This document shows positions 8,664 to 16,427 of a DNA stretch of 64,000 nucleotides, in pieces; position 1 is the first letter of the stretch; each line of letters starts with the position of its first letter. A program made the position numbers and the translations under genes. The notes beneath the pieces were generated by a model. The model saw only the letters and a program-made list of their open reading frames with translations. It was not told the DNA's origin and did no database searches. Origin of the DNA: Martelella mediterranea (GTDB lineage Bacteria > Pseudomonadota > Alphaproteobacteria > Rhizobiales > Rhizobiaceae); assembly GCF_021021415.1 (NCBI RefSeq), contig NZ_JAINWJ010000007.1, forward strand, positions 180,736 through 244,735, written 5' to 3'.

Positions 8664-9545
8664 ATGCTCCGCAACAAACGAAACGAAGCGATTGTCGCCC
8701 TTCTTCTGGTCGCGCCGTTCGTGGCCATCTACGGATTGATCTTTATCTATCCGACCATCCGGCTGCTCATCATCTCGTTTCAGGATGCGCCGCTGATCGG
8801 CAGCGGCGAGTTTGTCGGCCTCGACAATTATACCCGGCTCTGGGGAGACCGGCGCTTCAACACGGCGTTCTGGAACACCGCCTATTTCGTCGCCATCACC
8901 GTCATTCCCGGAACATTGGTCGCCTTCGCCATCGCGCTCGGCATCAACCGGCTGAAGGGCAGGCTGCAGGCGCTGGTGCTGGCGATGTTCTTCCTGCCCT
9001 ATATCCTGCCGGTATCGGTGGTCTATCTGATCTGGGACTGGACGCTGAACTTCCAGTTCGGCATCGCCATGTATATCTTCGACATCCTCGGGATCGACCG
9101 GGTGCCGGTGTTCAAGTCGACGATATGGTTCATGCCGGCGGTTGGCCTCATCACGATATGGTGGACCGCGGGCTTCTCAATCCTGCTTTTTCTCTCCGGA
9201 CTGCGCGCCATTCCCGCCGAGATCTACGAAGCGGCGGCGCTCGACAACGCATCGCGCCTGACGACCTTCCGGCAACTGACCTGGCCGCTGATGTGGCCGG
9301 TGACGGCGCTTGTGCTGACGATCCAGTTGATCCTGCAATTGAAGATTTTCGACCAGGTCTATCTGTTTTCCGTCGGCGGCCGGCCGAACGACAATCTGGT
9401 GCTTGTCTATTACGTGTTCCAGCGGGCCTTCCAGTATGACCAGGGCGGCCGGGCCGCTGCCGCTGCCGTCGTGCTGTTCATCATCGTCATCGTGGTGTCG
9501 GTGCTGAACTTCCAGCTGACGCGGCTTTCGAAGGGGCGCGAATGA
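8664..9545 (+). CDS. Sugar ABC transporter permease, MalF/UgpA type
   Basis: 293 residues with six hydrophobic segments, beginning at VALLLVAPFVAIYGLIFIYP. The cytoplasmic EAA loop that docks on the ATPase is EIYEAAALDNASRLTTFRQL (about 190-210). It is an inner-membrane subunit forming a heterodimer with the next permease. Its last four bases overlap the next start (ATGA), so the two are translationally coupled. It belongs with the binding protein upstream; the ATPase appears to be the convergent gene at 10473-11546. Confidence 0.92.
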   Translation: MLRNKRNEAIVALLLVAPFVAIYGLIFIYPTIRLLIISFQDAPLIGSGEFVGLDNYTRLWGDRRFNTAFWNTAYFVAITVIPGTLVAFAIALGINRLKGRLQALVLAMFFLPYILPVSVVYLIWDWTLNFQFGIAMYIFDILGIDRVPVFKSTIWFMPAVGLITIWWTAGFSILLFLSGLRAIPAEIYEAAALDNASRLTTFRQLTWPLMWPVTALVLTIQLILQLKIFDQVYLFSVGGRPNDNLVLVYYVFQRAFQYDQGGRAAAAAVVLFIIVIVVSVLNFQLTRLSKGRE

Positions 9546-10387
9546 TGAATGCAACAACGGCAAAACGCCTGAATCTCGCCGGCCTCCTGATCACGCTGCT
9601 GACGGTTGTGATCGCCGTCATATGGGCATTTCCGCTCTATTGGGGGGTCATCTCGTCGCTGAAGCCGGAAGACGAGGTGGTGCGCCGCTATATCGAATTA
9701 TGGCCGGACACCCTGACCTTTTCGCATTACTATTTCGCGCTGACCCAGACCCAGATCGGGATCTGGTATCTGAATTCGATCGTCACCGCGCTTGCGATCA
9801 CGGTTCTGACCGTCGGGTCCTCGATGTTCTGCGGCTATGCGATCTCGCAGCTTCAGTTCCCGTTCCGGCGGGTTCTGTGGTGGCTGATCCTGGCCAGCTT
9901 CATGGTGCCGATGCAGGTGCTGATCGTAAACCACTTCGAGCTGATGGCGCGGTTCGGCTTGATCAACACCTGGGCCGGGATCGTGCTGCCGCAACTGATC
10001 CACCCGGTGGTGATCATCGTCTACAAGCAGTTCTTCGACAATGTGCCGAAGGATTTCCGCGAAGCGGCGGCCATGGATAATGCCTCCGAATGGCGCATTC
10101 TCACGCGCATCTACATGCCGATGAACTGGGGCGTCACCACGGCGCTTGCGATCGTCACCTTCATCTGGTCGTGGAATGCGTTTCTGTGGCCGTTCCTGGC
10201 GGTTACCAAGACCGAAATGATGACGATCACCGTCGGCATCACCCAAGTCAACGACGCCTTCGGCGTCTATTACGCCCGCGAGCTCTCGGCCGCCGTGCTG
10301 GCCGGCCTGCCGGTCGCGGTCGCCTATCTGATCTTCCAGCGCAGGGTGACCCAGGCCATCACCCTTTCCGCCGGGATCAAGGGGTAA
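9542..10387 (+). CDS. Sugar ABC transporter permease, MalG/UgpE type
   Basis: 281 residues, six membrane segments, EAA loop DFREAAAMDNASEWRILTRI. The start overlaps the previous stop by four bases. It forms the second half of the sugar channel in the inner membrane. The operon ends here without an ATPase gene of its own, and a strong hairpin terminator follows 24 bases later. Confidence 0.92.
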   Translation: MMNATTAKRLNLAGLLITLLTVVIAVIWAFPLYWGVISSLKPEDEVVRRYIELWPDTLTFSHYYFALTQTQIGIWYLNSIVTALAITVLTVGSSMFCGYAISQLQFPFRRVLWWLILASFMVPMQVLIVNHFELMARFGLINTWAGIVLPQLIHPVVIIVYKQFFDNVPKDFREAAAMDNASEWRILTRIYMPMNWGVTTALAIVTFIWSWNAFLWPFLAVTKTEMMTITVGITQVNDAFGVYYARELSAAVLAGLPVAVAYLIFQRRVTQAITLSAGIKG

Positions 10388-10410
10388 ACGTCACACTATC
10401 GTGGTCATAC

Positions 10411-10446
10411 AAAAACGCCGCGGCATCCTGTCCGCGGCGTTTTCGT
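10411..10446. terminator. Bidirectional intrinsic terminator
   Basis: A-run, then ACGCCGCGG, an 8-base loop, CCGCGGCGT and a T-run. The structure works on both strands and separates the converging permease operon and ABC ATPase gene. Confidence 0.85.
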
Positions 10447-10472
10447 GAGGGGCCAAAGCGATCCCGATATCG

Positions 10473-11546
10473 TCAGTGAACGTGATAGGCGTTTCCGGCC
10501 TCATCGAAGAGATGAAGCGCCGTTGCATCGAAGGCGAGTTGCACCTGATCGCCGGTCCTGGCTTCGGAGCGTCCGGTGTCGGTGGCGATCAGTTCCGTGC
10601 CGTCTTCCAGGGTGCAGTAAAGCAGGGTCCGCTCGCCGAGCCGCTCGACCACGCCGACCGTCGCCTTCGTGGTGGCCGCTTCGCCTTCCTCCGCCACCCG
10701 CACGGCTTCCGGGCGAATGCCCATCTCGTAGCGTCCGGGTTTCATCTCGGGAATGTCGACCCTCACCGTCGAACCATCCTTGAGACGCGCCATACGATCG
10801 TCGGCTGAAAGATCGACCTCGAGGAAGTTCATCCCGGGCGAGCCGACAAAACCGGCCACGAAGCGCGAGGCCGGCCTGAGATAGATCTCCATCGGCGTGC
10901 CGATCTGCTCGATCCGGCAATTGTTGAGCACGACGATCCGGTCGGCCAGCGTCATCGCCTCGGTCTGGTCGTGGGTCACATAGATCATCGTCGCCTTCAT
11001 GCGGTTATGCAGGCGGGCAAGCTCGACGCGGGTGCGGACCCTGAGCGCCGCATCGAGGTTCGACAGCGGCTCGTCGAACAGGAAGGCCTTCGGTTCCTTG
11101 ACGATCGCGCGGCCGATCGCGACGCGCTGGCGCTGGCCGCCGGAAAGCTGCGCGGGCCGGCGCTCCAGCAGTTCCTCCATTTCCAGCATGCGGGCGGCTT
11201 CCTTGACGCGGGTTTCAATCTCATCCGCGCCCATGCGGATATTGCGCAGGCCGAACGCCATGTTGTCGTGCACGGTCATATGCGGATAGAGCGCGTAGTT
11301 CTGGAACACCATCGCGACATTGCGCTGGCCCGGCGCGAGATTTTCGCTGCGGACCCCGTCGATCGTCAATGCCCCGTCATCGATGGTTTCAAGCCCCGCG
11401 ATCATCCGCAGCAGCGTCGACTTTCCCGAACCCGACGGCCCGAGAAACACCATCAGCTCACCGGATTCGACGGCGAGCGAGATATCGTTGATAACATTGA
11501 CGTTCCCGAAGCTCTTCGAAACACTGTCGAGCTTGATTGGAGCCAT
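10473..11546 (-). CDS. Sugar ABC transporter ATP-binding protein, UgpC/MalK type
   Basis: 357 residues. Walker A GPSGSGKS at 36-43, signature LSGGQ at 134-138, Walker B FLFDEP at 155-160, H-loop in IYVTHDQTEAM, then a C-terminal TOBE/regulatory domain from about 235. It energises sugar import and is the only ATPase near the permease pair at 8.7-10.4 kb, with which it converges. I use the ATG at 11546 because GGGAGGAAAAG precedes it; 15 further codons are open upstream. A possible - strand promoter (TTGACT at 11601-11596, 17-base spacer, ACAATG) lies behind it. Confidence 0.93.
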   Translation of the reverse strand: MAPIKLDSVSKSFGNVNVINDISLAVESGELMVFLGPSGSGKSTLLRMIAGLETIDDGALTIDGVRSENLAPGQRNVAMVFQNYALYPHMTVHDNMAFGLRNIRMGADEIETRVKEAARMLEMEELLERRPAQLSGGQRQRVAIGRAIVKEPKAFLFDEPLSNLDAALRVRTRVELARLHNRMKATMIYVTHDQTEAMTLADRIVVLNNCRIEQIGTPMEIYLRPASRFVAGFVGSPGMNFLEVDLSADDRMARLKDGSTVRVDIPEMKPGRYEMGIRPEAVRVAEEGEAATTKATVGVVERLGERTLLYCTLEDGTELIATDTGRSEARTGDQVQLAFDATALHLFDEAGNAYHVH

Positions 11547-11694
11547 CTTTTCCTCCCGAACGGCTTTTGAACCATTGTTTCCGGTCCGCACCAGAAGTCA
11601 AGATGTAGAGTGCTACCATCGCCGCATAGTCGCAGAAAAGCCAATAGCATTCCCGGCGCGGACTACACACCACCAAACTCAACCTGATGGCTTG

Positions 11695-11716
11695 TGCGAG
11701 AGGCCGGCCTCTCGCA
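11695..11716. repeat. Perfect 22-base palindrome
   Basis: Centred on AGGCCGGCCT with TGCGAG/CTCGCA at the ends; every base is self-complementary. It lies about 150 bases upstream of the ABC ATPase start. It could be a dimeric repressor site or a cruciform-forming element. Function unknown. Confidence 0.6.
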
Positions 11717-11773
11717 TCCGCTATTACGCTTCGCAAAGGTCCCTTCCCTACAAGGCATCAGCAGCTACGCCTT

Positions 11774-11817
11774 TCTCTCGGGCGAACCTGTCTCTCAGGC
11801 GAACCTGAGATCAGGTG
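11774..11817. repeat. Tandem 17-base repeat with nested hairpins
   Basis: TCTCTCGGGCGAACCTG (11774-11790) is followed at once by TCTCTCAGGCGAACCTG (11791-11807), one mismatch apart. The second copy contains CTCAGG-CGAA-CCTGAG, and ACCTGA-GA-TCAGGT overlaps its end. The gap holds no convincing gene. Confidence 0.5.
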
Positions 11818-11969
11818 CTAATCTCGGCCAAAGATTTCCAGCCTCCCCCAATTTAAATCGGAAACGGAGAAGCTCTATCGTTATTTATTATTTGTAGTAT
11901 TGAAATATAAAATAGTGCATATACCATAAACACACAATATATCTAAAATAGACATGTAAAAATAGTTTG

Positions 11970-12005
11970 ATTAAATTCAAATACGATCTCGTATTCGGAT
12001 TTAAT
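11970..12005. repeat. 36-base near-perfect inverted repeat in AT-rich DNA
   Basis: Arms of 17 bases (ATTAAATTCAAATACGA and TCGTATTCGGATTTAAT) match at 15 positions across a 2-base centre. No T-run follows. Its size and symmetry suit an operator for a dimeric regulator; the small gene at 12174 is 170 bases downstream. Confidence 0.55.
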
Positions 12006-12173
12006 TGGGGTCGACTATGCCCCATCAGCGCTGCTGAGCTCTGACATAGGCGACACAGCGTCCTCTGCCGTCCCCGACTGGAATCATTCACGGTCCGGTC
12101 TGCGGACGCGCCGGGACTGAACTATCGAATTTTGCCCTGCGACTGCACACAACCCACATTCTGGAGGACCCCG

Positions 12174-12368
12174 ATGACCAACCCGACCACCGACCGAACC
12201 ATCTGCGACCCCCAGTTCCGCAGCACCGAAAAAAGACCGGTGCAAGAGCTTTACGATCTGATCGAGATCGCCCTTGAACTTTCAATGCGGCTCGGCCACG
12301 CGGACACCGCGAGCTATCTCTTCCTGGCGAGCGATTGCCTGCAGGCAAACAGAAAAGACATTGTCTGA
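12174..12368 (+). CDS. Small hypothetical protein (64 aa)
   Basis: A short acidic protein with no signal peptide or membrane segment. The C-terminal two thirds (LYDLIEIALELSMRLGHADTASYLFLASDCLQ) would form two amphipathic helices. TGGAGG lies 7 bases before the ATG, which favours this start over an in-frame ATG at 12132. I do not recognise the family with certainty. It stands alone between divergent and convergent transporters, downstream of the AT-rich palindrome, which might control it. Confidence 0.55.
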   Translation: MTNPTTDRTICDPQFRSTEKRPVQELYDLIEIALELSMRLGHADTASYLFLASDCLQANRKDIV

Positions 12369-12438
12369 GCGCCACCTCGCATTCATGCGTCGTGCGGCGT
12401 TGGCGCGTCTCTGTGAACGGGCCTTGTTCTGAGTCTCG

Positions 12439-13851
12439 TCAGCGCGTCTTGCCGGCGCGGTTCCGTCCGGTCTTTTCGCTCCATTCGGCCCAGGTCTTGT
12501 CGATGAGCTCCGGATCGGCGGCAGCCTTGAGTCCTGTGGCGGCGATCGCCTTGGCGGCGTGGACGAAGGCCTTGTGGGCGGCCGGGCTCTTGCCCTGCGC
12601 GACCACCTGCCAGGTGTGGGGATTGGTGCCGATCGCCCAGGCCGGCGTCCAGCATTGCGCCGTGGGAATAACCCAGCTGACATCGCCGACATCGGTCGAG
12701 CCGGCGCGGAAATGCGACTTGCCCTCAAAGGCCCTCAAGCCCCGGTGAAGCGGCTGGCTGCCGTCGACCCTGCTGTTGGAAAGCGCGTCGTCCCTGACCT
12801 GATAGAGCCGGATGCTGCTGTCGATCGCCTCCTGTGAGAAAGTCGCCTGAATGTCCTTCGCAAAAGCCTCGTCGGCATCGTCGAAGGGCACGGGGCCGAG
12901 CGCCGTCATCTGCTCGTGCATCGCGGTTTCGAGCGTGAGGTTGGGCAGCAGGCTGTTGGTTGCCTTGCCCAGTTCCAGTTCGACGCTGGTTTCCGTCATC
13001 ATCGCAGCGCCTTCGGCGATCTTCTTCACCCGTTCGGCAAGCGCCCGCGCGCCCACGATTTCCGGAGCCCGGATCATGTAGCGGCCGGCCGCGCGCGCCT
13101 GGACGACATTGGCCGCGACGCCGCCGGTCTCGGTGATCGCATAATGGATCCGGCAATCCGACGGCATGTGCTCACGAAGGAAATTGATGCCGATATTGGT
13201 CAGCTCCAGCGCATCGAGCGCGGAACGACCGAGATGGGCGGCGTTGGAGGCATGCGCGGCCGTGCCCTTGAAGCGGATGTCATATTCGATCACGGCGAGA
13301 TTATTGGTCGAGCGCACGCCGTTGAAGGGCGCGGGATGCCAGGTGAGCGCAAGGTCGACATCGTCGAACACGCCAGCCTCAGCCATGATCGTCTTGGCGC
13401 CGCCGCCCTCTTCCGCCGGGCAGCCATAATAGCGCACGGTCGCGGCAATGCCGTTCTTTTCAAGATGCCGGGCAAGGCCCACGGCCGCCAGAAGCGAACC
13501 CGCGCCGAGCAGGTTGTGGCCGCAGCCATGGCCGCTTGCGCCGGGCTTGTCGGACTTTTCCTCGGCAATGCCGGCGACCTGGTTCATGCCGGCCAGCGCG
13601 TCGAATTCGCCGAGGATCGCGATCACAGGCCCGCCGCTGCCATATTCCCCGCAAAAGGCGGTCTCGATACCGGCAACGCCGCGCGTGACGGAAAACCCGT
13701 ATTTCTCCAGAAGCGCCGCCTGGAGCTTCGCCGATTCGAATTCCTCGAATTTCAGTTCTGCCAGCTCCCATATCCGGTCGGAGAGTTCGATGAATTCCGG
13801 CTTCAATGCCTCGATTTCATTCGCGAGTTGTTCAATCGCCTGCTGCGTCAT
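12439..13851 (-). CDS. M20-family amidohydrolase, AbgB-like
   Basis: 470 residues. The metal-binding and catalytic pattern of M20 amidohydrolases is clear: ILGEFDAL (about 79-86), GHGCGHN (107-113), PAEEGGGA with E147/E148, and WHPAP from 171. A lid/dimer domain spans about 190-310. Closest in layout is AbgB, which cleaves p-aminobenzoyl-glutamate; relatives split N-acyl or amide-linked amino acids and short peptides. It is cytoplasmic. It is the last gene of the peptide-import operon, 134 bases after the binding-protein gene, and is the probable first catabolic enzyme for the imported compound. Confidence 0.88.
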   Translation of the reverse strand: MTQQAIEQLANEIEALKPEFIELSDRIWELAELKFEEFESAKLQAALLEKYGFSVTRGVAGIETAFCGEYGSGGPVIAILGEFDALAGMNQVAGIAEEKSDKPGASGHGCGHNLLGAGSLLAAVGLARHLEKNGIAATVRYYGCPAEEGGGAKTIMAEAGVFDDVDLALTWHPAPFNGVRSTNNLAVIEYDIRFKGTAAHASNAAHLGRSALDALELTNIGINFLREHMPSDCRIHYAITETGGVAANVVQARAAGRYMIRAPEIVGARALAERVKKIAEGAAMMTETSVELELGKATNSLLPNLTLETAMHEQMTALGPVPFDDADEAFAKDIQATFSQEAIDSSIRLYQVRDDALSNSRVDGSQPLHRGLRAFEGKSHFRAGSTDVGDVSWVIPTAQCWTPAWAIGTNPHTWQVVAQGKSPAAHKAFVHAAKAIAATGLKAAADPELIDKTWAEWSEKTGRNRAGKTR

Positions 13852-13985
13852 GGGGAGGTCCTGTTTGCTGCCGGGGCAGCGGGTCTGGGGTCATGAAAGG
13901 CCGCGCGGCCCATGTCGACGGGCCGCGGGATAAGGGTTCTTGAGGAGGAAGACCGCGCCGCCGAGACGGCGCGGCGATAAGCCGG

Positions 13986-15527
13986 TCAGTCGACCGAAAC
14001 TTCCCATACGCGGGGGTTGCCCTGCCATACGGGCGCGCCTTCGAGGCTCGCGGTCGCGGCCCAGATGTCGACCATGTCGTACATGAACAGGCCCGGCATA
14101 TCCTCGAGCATCAGCGTGTGGAAATCGTCGAAGATCTGCTGGCGCTTGGCCTGATCGGTTTCGCGATAGGCGGCGTCGAGCAGTTCAACCGCTTTCGGGT
14201 TCTCCCACATCAGCGAGGAGTTCTCGTCCTTGTCGCCGACATAGAAGCTCATCATCAGCGCCGGATCGAGGCGCGGCGAAACCGACTGCGAGATCACCTG
14301 GTAATTGCCCGAACGGCGGCGTTCCACCTGGGTGGCATAGTCGAGCACCTCGATCTGCACGTTGAGGCCGGCCTGCTGCATCATCGCCTGGGCGATAATC
14401 GCCGCCGGATAGCTCGGCACATTGCCGCGGCGGTTGGCGATGATGGAGATCGGCTCGCCGTTATAGCCGGCGTCCTTCAGTTCCTTCTTTGCCGCCTCGA
14501 TATCGTAGGGCAGGCACTCTTGCTGGGTCTCGCTGTAATAGATCGAGTTGGTCGCGATCATCGAGCAGTTAGGCGTGCCGGTTCCGTTGGAGGCGGCAGC
14601 GACAAGCTGCGGCAGATCGAGCGCCATGGCCATGGCGCGGCGAACGCCCGGATTGGCGAGAACCGGATCGCGGGTCTGCATGTAGAACAGGTTCTTGCCG
14701 TTGTTGACGGCGACGATCAGCTTGCTGTCATCGCGGTCCTCGAATTCCGGCATCAGGTCCGGCGAGACTTCGGCAAGATCGAGCGCGCCGGACTGGATGC
14801 CGGCCTTCACCGTCGAGGCGTCCGGAACCACCATGAACTTGACGCCATCGGCAAGCGGGTCCTTGGCGCCGACCGTGCCATCCGGCTTGCCGTCGTTCGG
14901 CGGCGAGACATAGGCGTCATTCTTGGCGAGATGGACGTATTCGCCCTTCTTCCATTCGTCCCACTTGAACGGGCCCGTGCCGATCGGCGCTGCGAAGCTG
15001 CCGTCCTCGCCCACCGATTTCGGCGAGATGATGCCGGTGAAGCCGCATTCCGGGCGGGCCATGAGGCCGAGGAAGACCGCTGACGGCTCGGCAATCGTCA
15101 TTGTCACCTTGGCATCATCGACCTTCTCGACCCCGGTCAGCTTGACCACGCGGCTGCCGTCGAAATCCGGCAGGCAGCGCCACTTGCTGTCGGCGTCCAT
15201 GTAGCGGTTCATGGACCAGACCACATCGTCGGCGGTCATCTTGTCGCCATTGTGGAAGGTGACATCGTCGCGCAGCGTGAAGGTATAGGTCAGCCCGTCA
15301 TCGGACATGGCAACGGACTTGGCGAGAAGCGGCTCAACCGCGCCGTCCTCGGTATAGCCGACGAGGCCTTCGAGAATGTGCATCATGATCGCGTCGGTAT
15401 TGCCGTCGCGGTTGACGCCCGGATCGTTGGAGCGCAGGTCGGAGGAGAGTGCGACGACGATATCGCGCGCCGCCGCCGTCTGGGTGAGCGCCGCCAGCAT
15501 CACGCCGGCAAGGAGTAGTTTCTTCAT
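13986..15527 (-). CDS. Peptide-type ABC binding protein (family 5)
   Basis: 513 residues with a signal peptide (MKKLLLAGVMLAALTQTAAA). The family 5 hallmarks are DGLTYTFTLRDDVTFHNGDKM in two adjoining blocks near residues 85-110 and VRRAMAMALD around 300. It binds di- or oligopeptides, or related nickel or glutathione-like ligands, in the periplasm. It is encoded after the transporter genes rather than before them. GGGATAAAC precedes the ATG. It partners the DppB/C/DF-type subunits upstream in the operon. Confidence 0.92.
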   Translation of the reverse strand: MKKLLLAGVMLAALTQTAAARDIVVALSSDLRSNDPGVNRDGNTDAIMMHILEGLVGYTEDGAVEPLLAKSVAMSDDGLTYTFTLRDDVTFHNGDKMTADDVVWSMNRYMDADSKWRCLPDFDGSRVVKLTGVEKVDDAKVTMTIAEPSAVFLGLMARPECGFTGIISPKSVGEDGSFAAPIGTGPFKWDEWKKGEYVHLAKNDAYVSPPNDGKPDGTVGAKDPLADGVKFMVVPDASTVKAGIQSGALDLAEVSPDLMPEFEDRDDSKLIVAVNNGKNLFYMQTRDPVLANPGVRRAMAMALDLPQLVAAASNGTGTPNCSMIATNSIYYSETQQECLPYDIEAAKKELKDAGYNGEPISIIANRRGNVPSYPAAIIAQAMMQQAGLNVQIEVLDYATQVERRRSGNYQVISQSVSPRLDPALMMSFYVGDKDENSSLMWENPKAVELLDAAYRETDQAKRQQIFDDFHTLMLEDMPGLFMYDMVDIWAATASLEGAPVWQGNPRVWEVSVD

Positions 15528-15565
15528 GTTTATCCCTCTTTGCTATTGGTTCTGTTTTCAGGCCT

Positions 15566-16426
15566 TCAAAGTCCGGTGAAACAGGCGCGGGCGAGCCGGC
15601 CGATCGTCTCGAGTGCCACCGTGTAGCCGGGAAGCCCGTCCGGCATGGTGAGCGGTACCCCGTCCGTGTAGGCGGCGAGGATGAAGAGCGGCGCACCGTC
15701 GCGATAGACGATGCCCGCATCCATGCGGCCGCGCTTTCCCCTTCCGCCTTTGCTGGCGATTACCGTGTCGAAGGGAAGGCGCGAATGAATGCCGTAGCGC
15801 AGCACCTGCGATTTCAGCATCTTCAGCGCGAAGGCGGAGAGGTCCTGCGAGATGCCGAGCTTGGCCGAGGCATCGGCGTCCGTCTGGGCAGCAAGGATCG
15901 TATCGAGCAGCATCACCTGGTCGGCCGCCGTCGTCACCGTCACCGCGTCGAGCGGATGGTCATGCGGCAGCGCGATCGGCGGGATCAGGAAGCGGTGATG
16001 GGTGCCGGTCATGCCGATTGCCGCGCAATAGGCCTGAACCTCGTCCAGCGTCAGCCGCTCGAACACCATATGGGTGCAGACATTGTCGGAAAGCGTGATC
16101 ATGCCGGCGATCGCATCGCGCAGTGACAGGATCATGCCGGGCGTCATGTGGCGCAACACGCCGCTTGCCACCTGCTCGGCGTGATGCGGCTCGTAGACGA
16201 TCTTCTCGTCGAAGCTCAGCCGCCCGTCCCCGATCGCCTTCAGCGCCGCCATCATGATCGAGATCTTGCGGGTCGAGGCCGACGGCGTTTCCTCGGTCGC
16301 GCCGCGCTCGATGGTTTCGCCCGTCAGCAGGTTCTTGACCTTGAAGCGGACGGTGAATTCCGGGGCATCGCAGATTTTCGCGAGTTCGGCGGCCGTCGAT
16401 TCCGTTCTTTCGGTTCGTTGAGTCAT
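15566..16426 (-). CDS. Class A beta-lactamase-like serine hydrolase without signal peptide
   Basis: 286 residues. The penicillin-recognising fold is visible: the S-x-x-K tetrad S51-T-R-K54, the SDN loop S113-D-N115, and the K-x-G strand SKGG at 225-228 with a following GRGKRGRMDAGIVYRDG. No Glu166-type omega-loop motif is obvious, so true beta-lactamase activity is doubtful. There is no export signal, unlike secreted beta-lactamases, so it would act in the cytoplasm. It starts one base after the ABC ATPase stop, which puts it firmly in the peptide operon. A cytosolic amidase or esterase acting on the imported compound is my inference. Confidence 0.82.
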   Translation of the reverse strand: MTQRTERTESTAAELAKICDAPEFTVRFKVKNLLTGETIERGATEETPSASTRKISIMMAALKAIGDGRLSFDEKIVYEPHHAEQVASGVLRHMTPGMILSLRDAIAGMITLSDNVCTHMVFERLTLDEVQAYCAAIGMTGTHHRFLIPPIALPHDHPLDAVTVTTAADQVMLLDTILAAQTDADASAKLGISQDLSAFALKMLKSQVLRYGIHSRLPFDTVIASKGGRGKRGRMDAGIVYRDGAPLFILAAYTDGVPLTMPDGLPGYTVALETIGRLARACFTGL

Positions 16427-16427
16427 G

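Larger units (their letters stand above)
11547..12173. other. Gene-free, palindrome-rich gap with an AT-rich core
   Basis: There is no convincing coding sequence in these 627 bases. The first third may contain the promoter of the ABC ATPase gene. From about 11870 to 12005 the base composition turns strongly AT-rich, unlike the surrounding GC-rich DNA. Several dyads, listed separately, lie in it. The change of composition suggests a regulatory island or the remnant of an inserted element. Confidence 0.5.

Noticed and set aside
11694..11897. A 67-codon frame in the palindrome-rich gap
   Set aside because: It crosses the tandem repeat and the AT-rich shift, has no start signals and no family resemblance.
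12916..13896. A long + strand frame opposite the M20 gene
   Set aside because: It is antisense to a clear amidohydrolase and has shadow composition.
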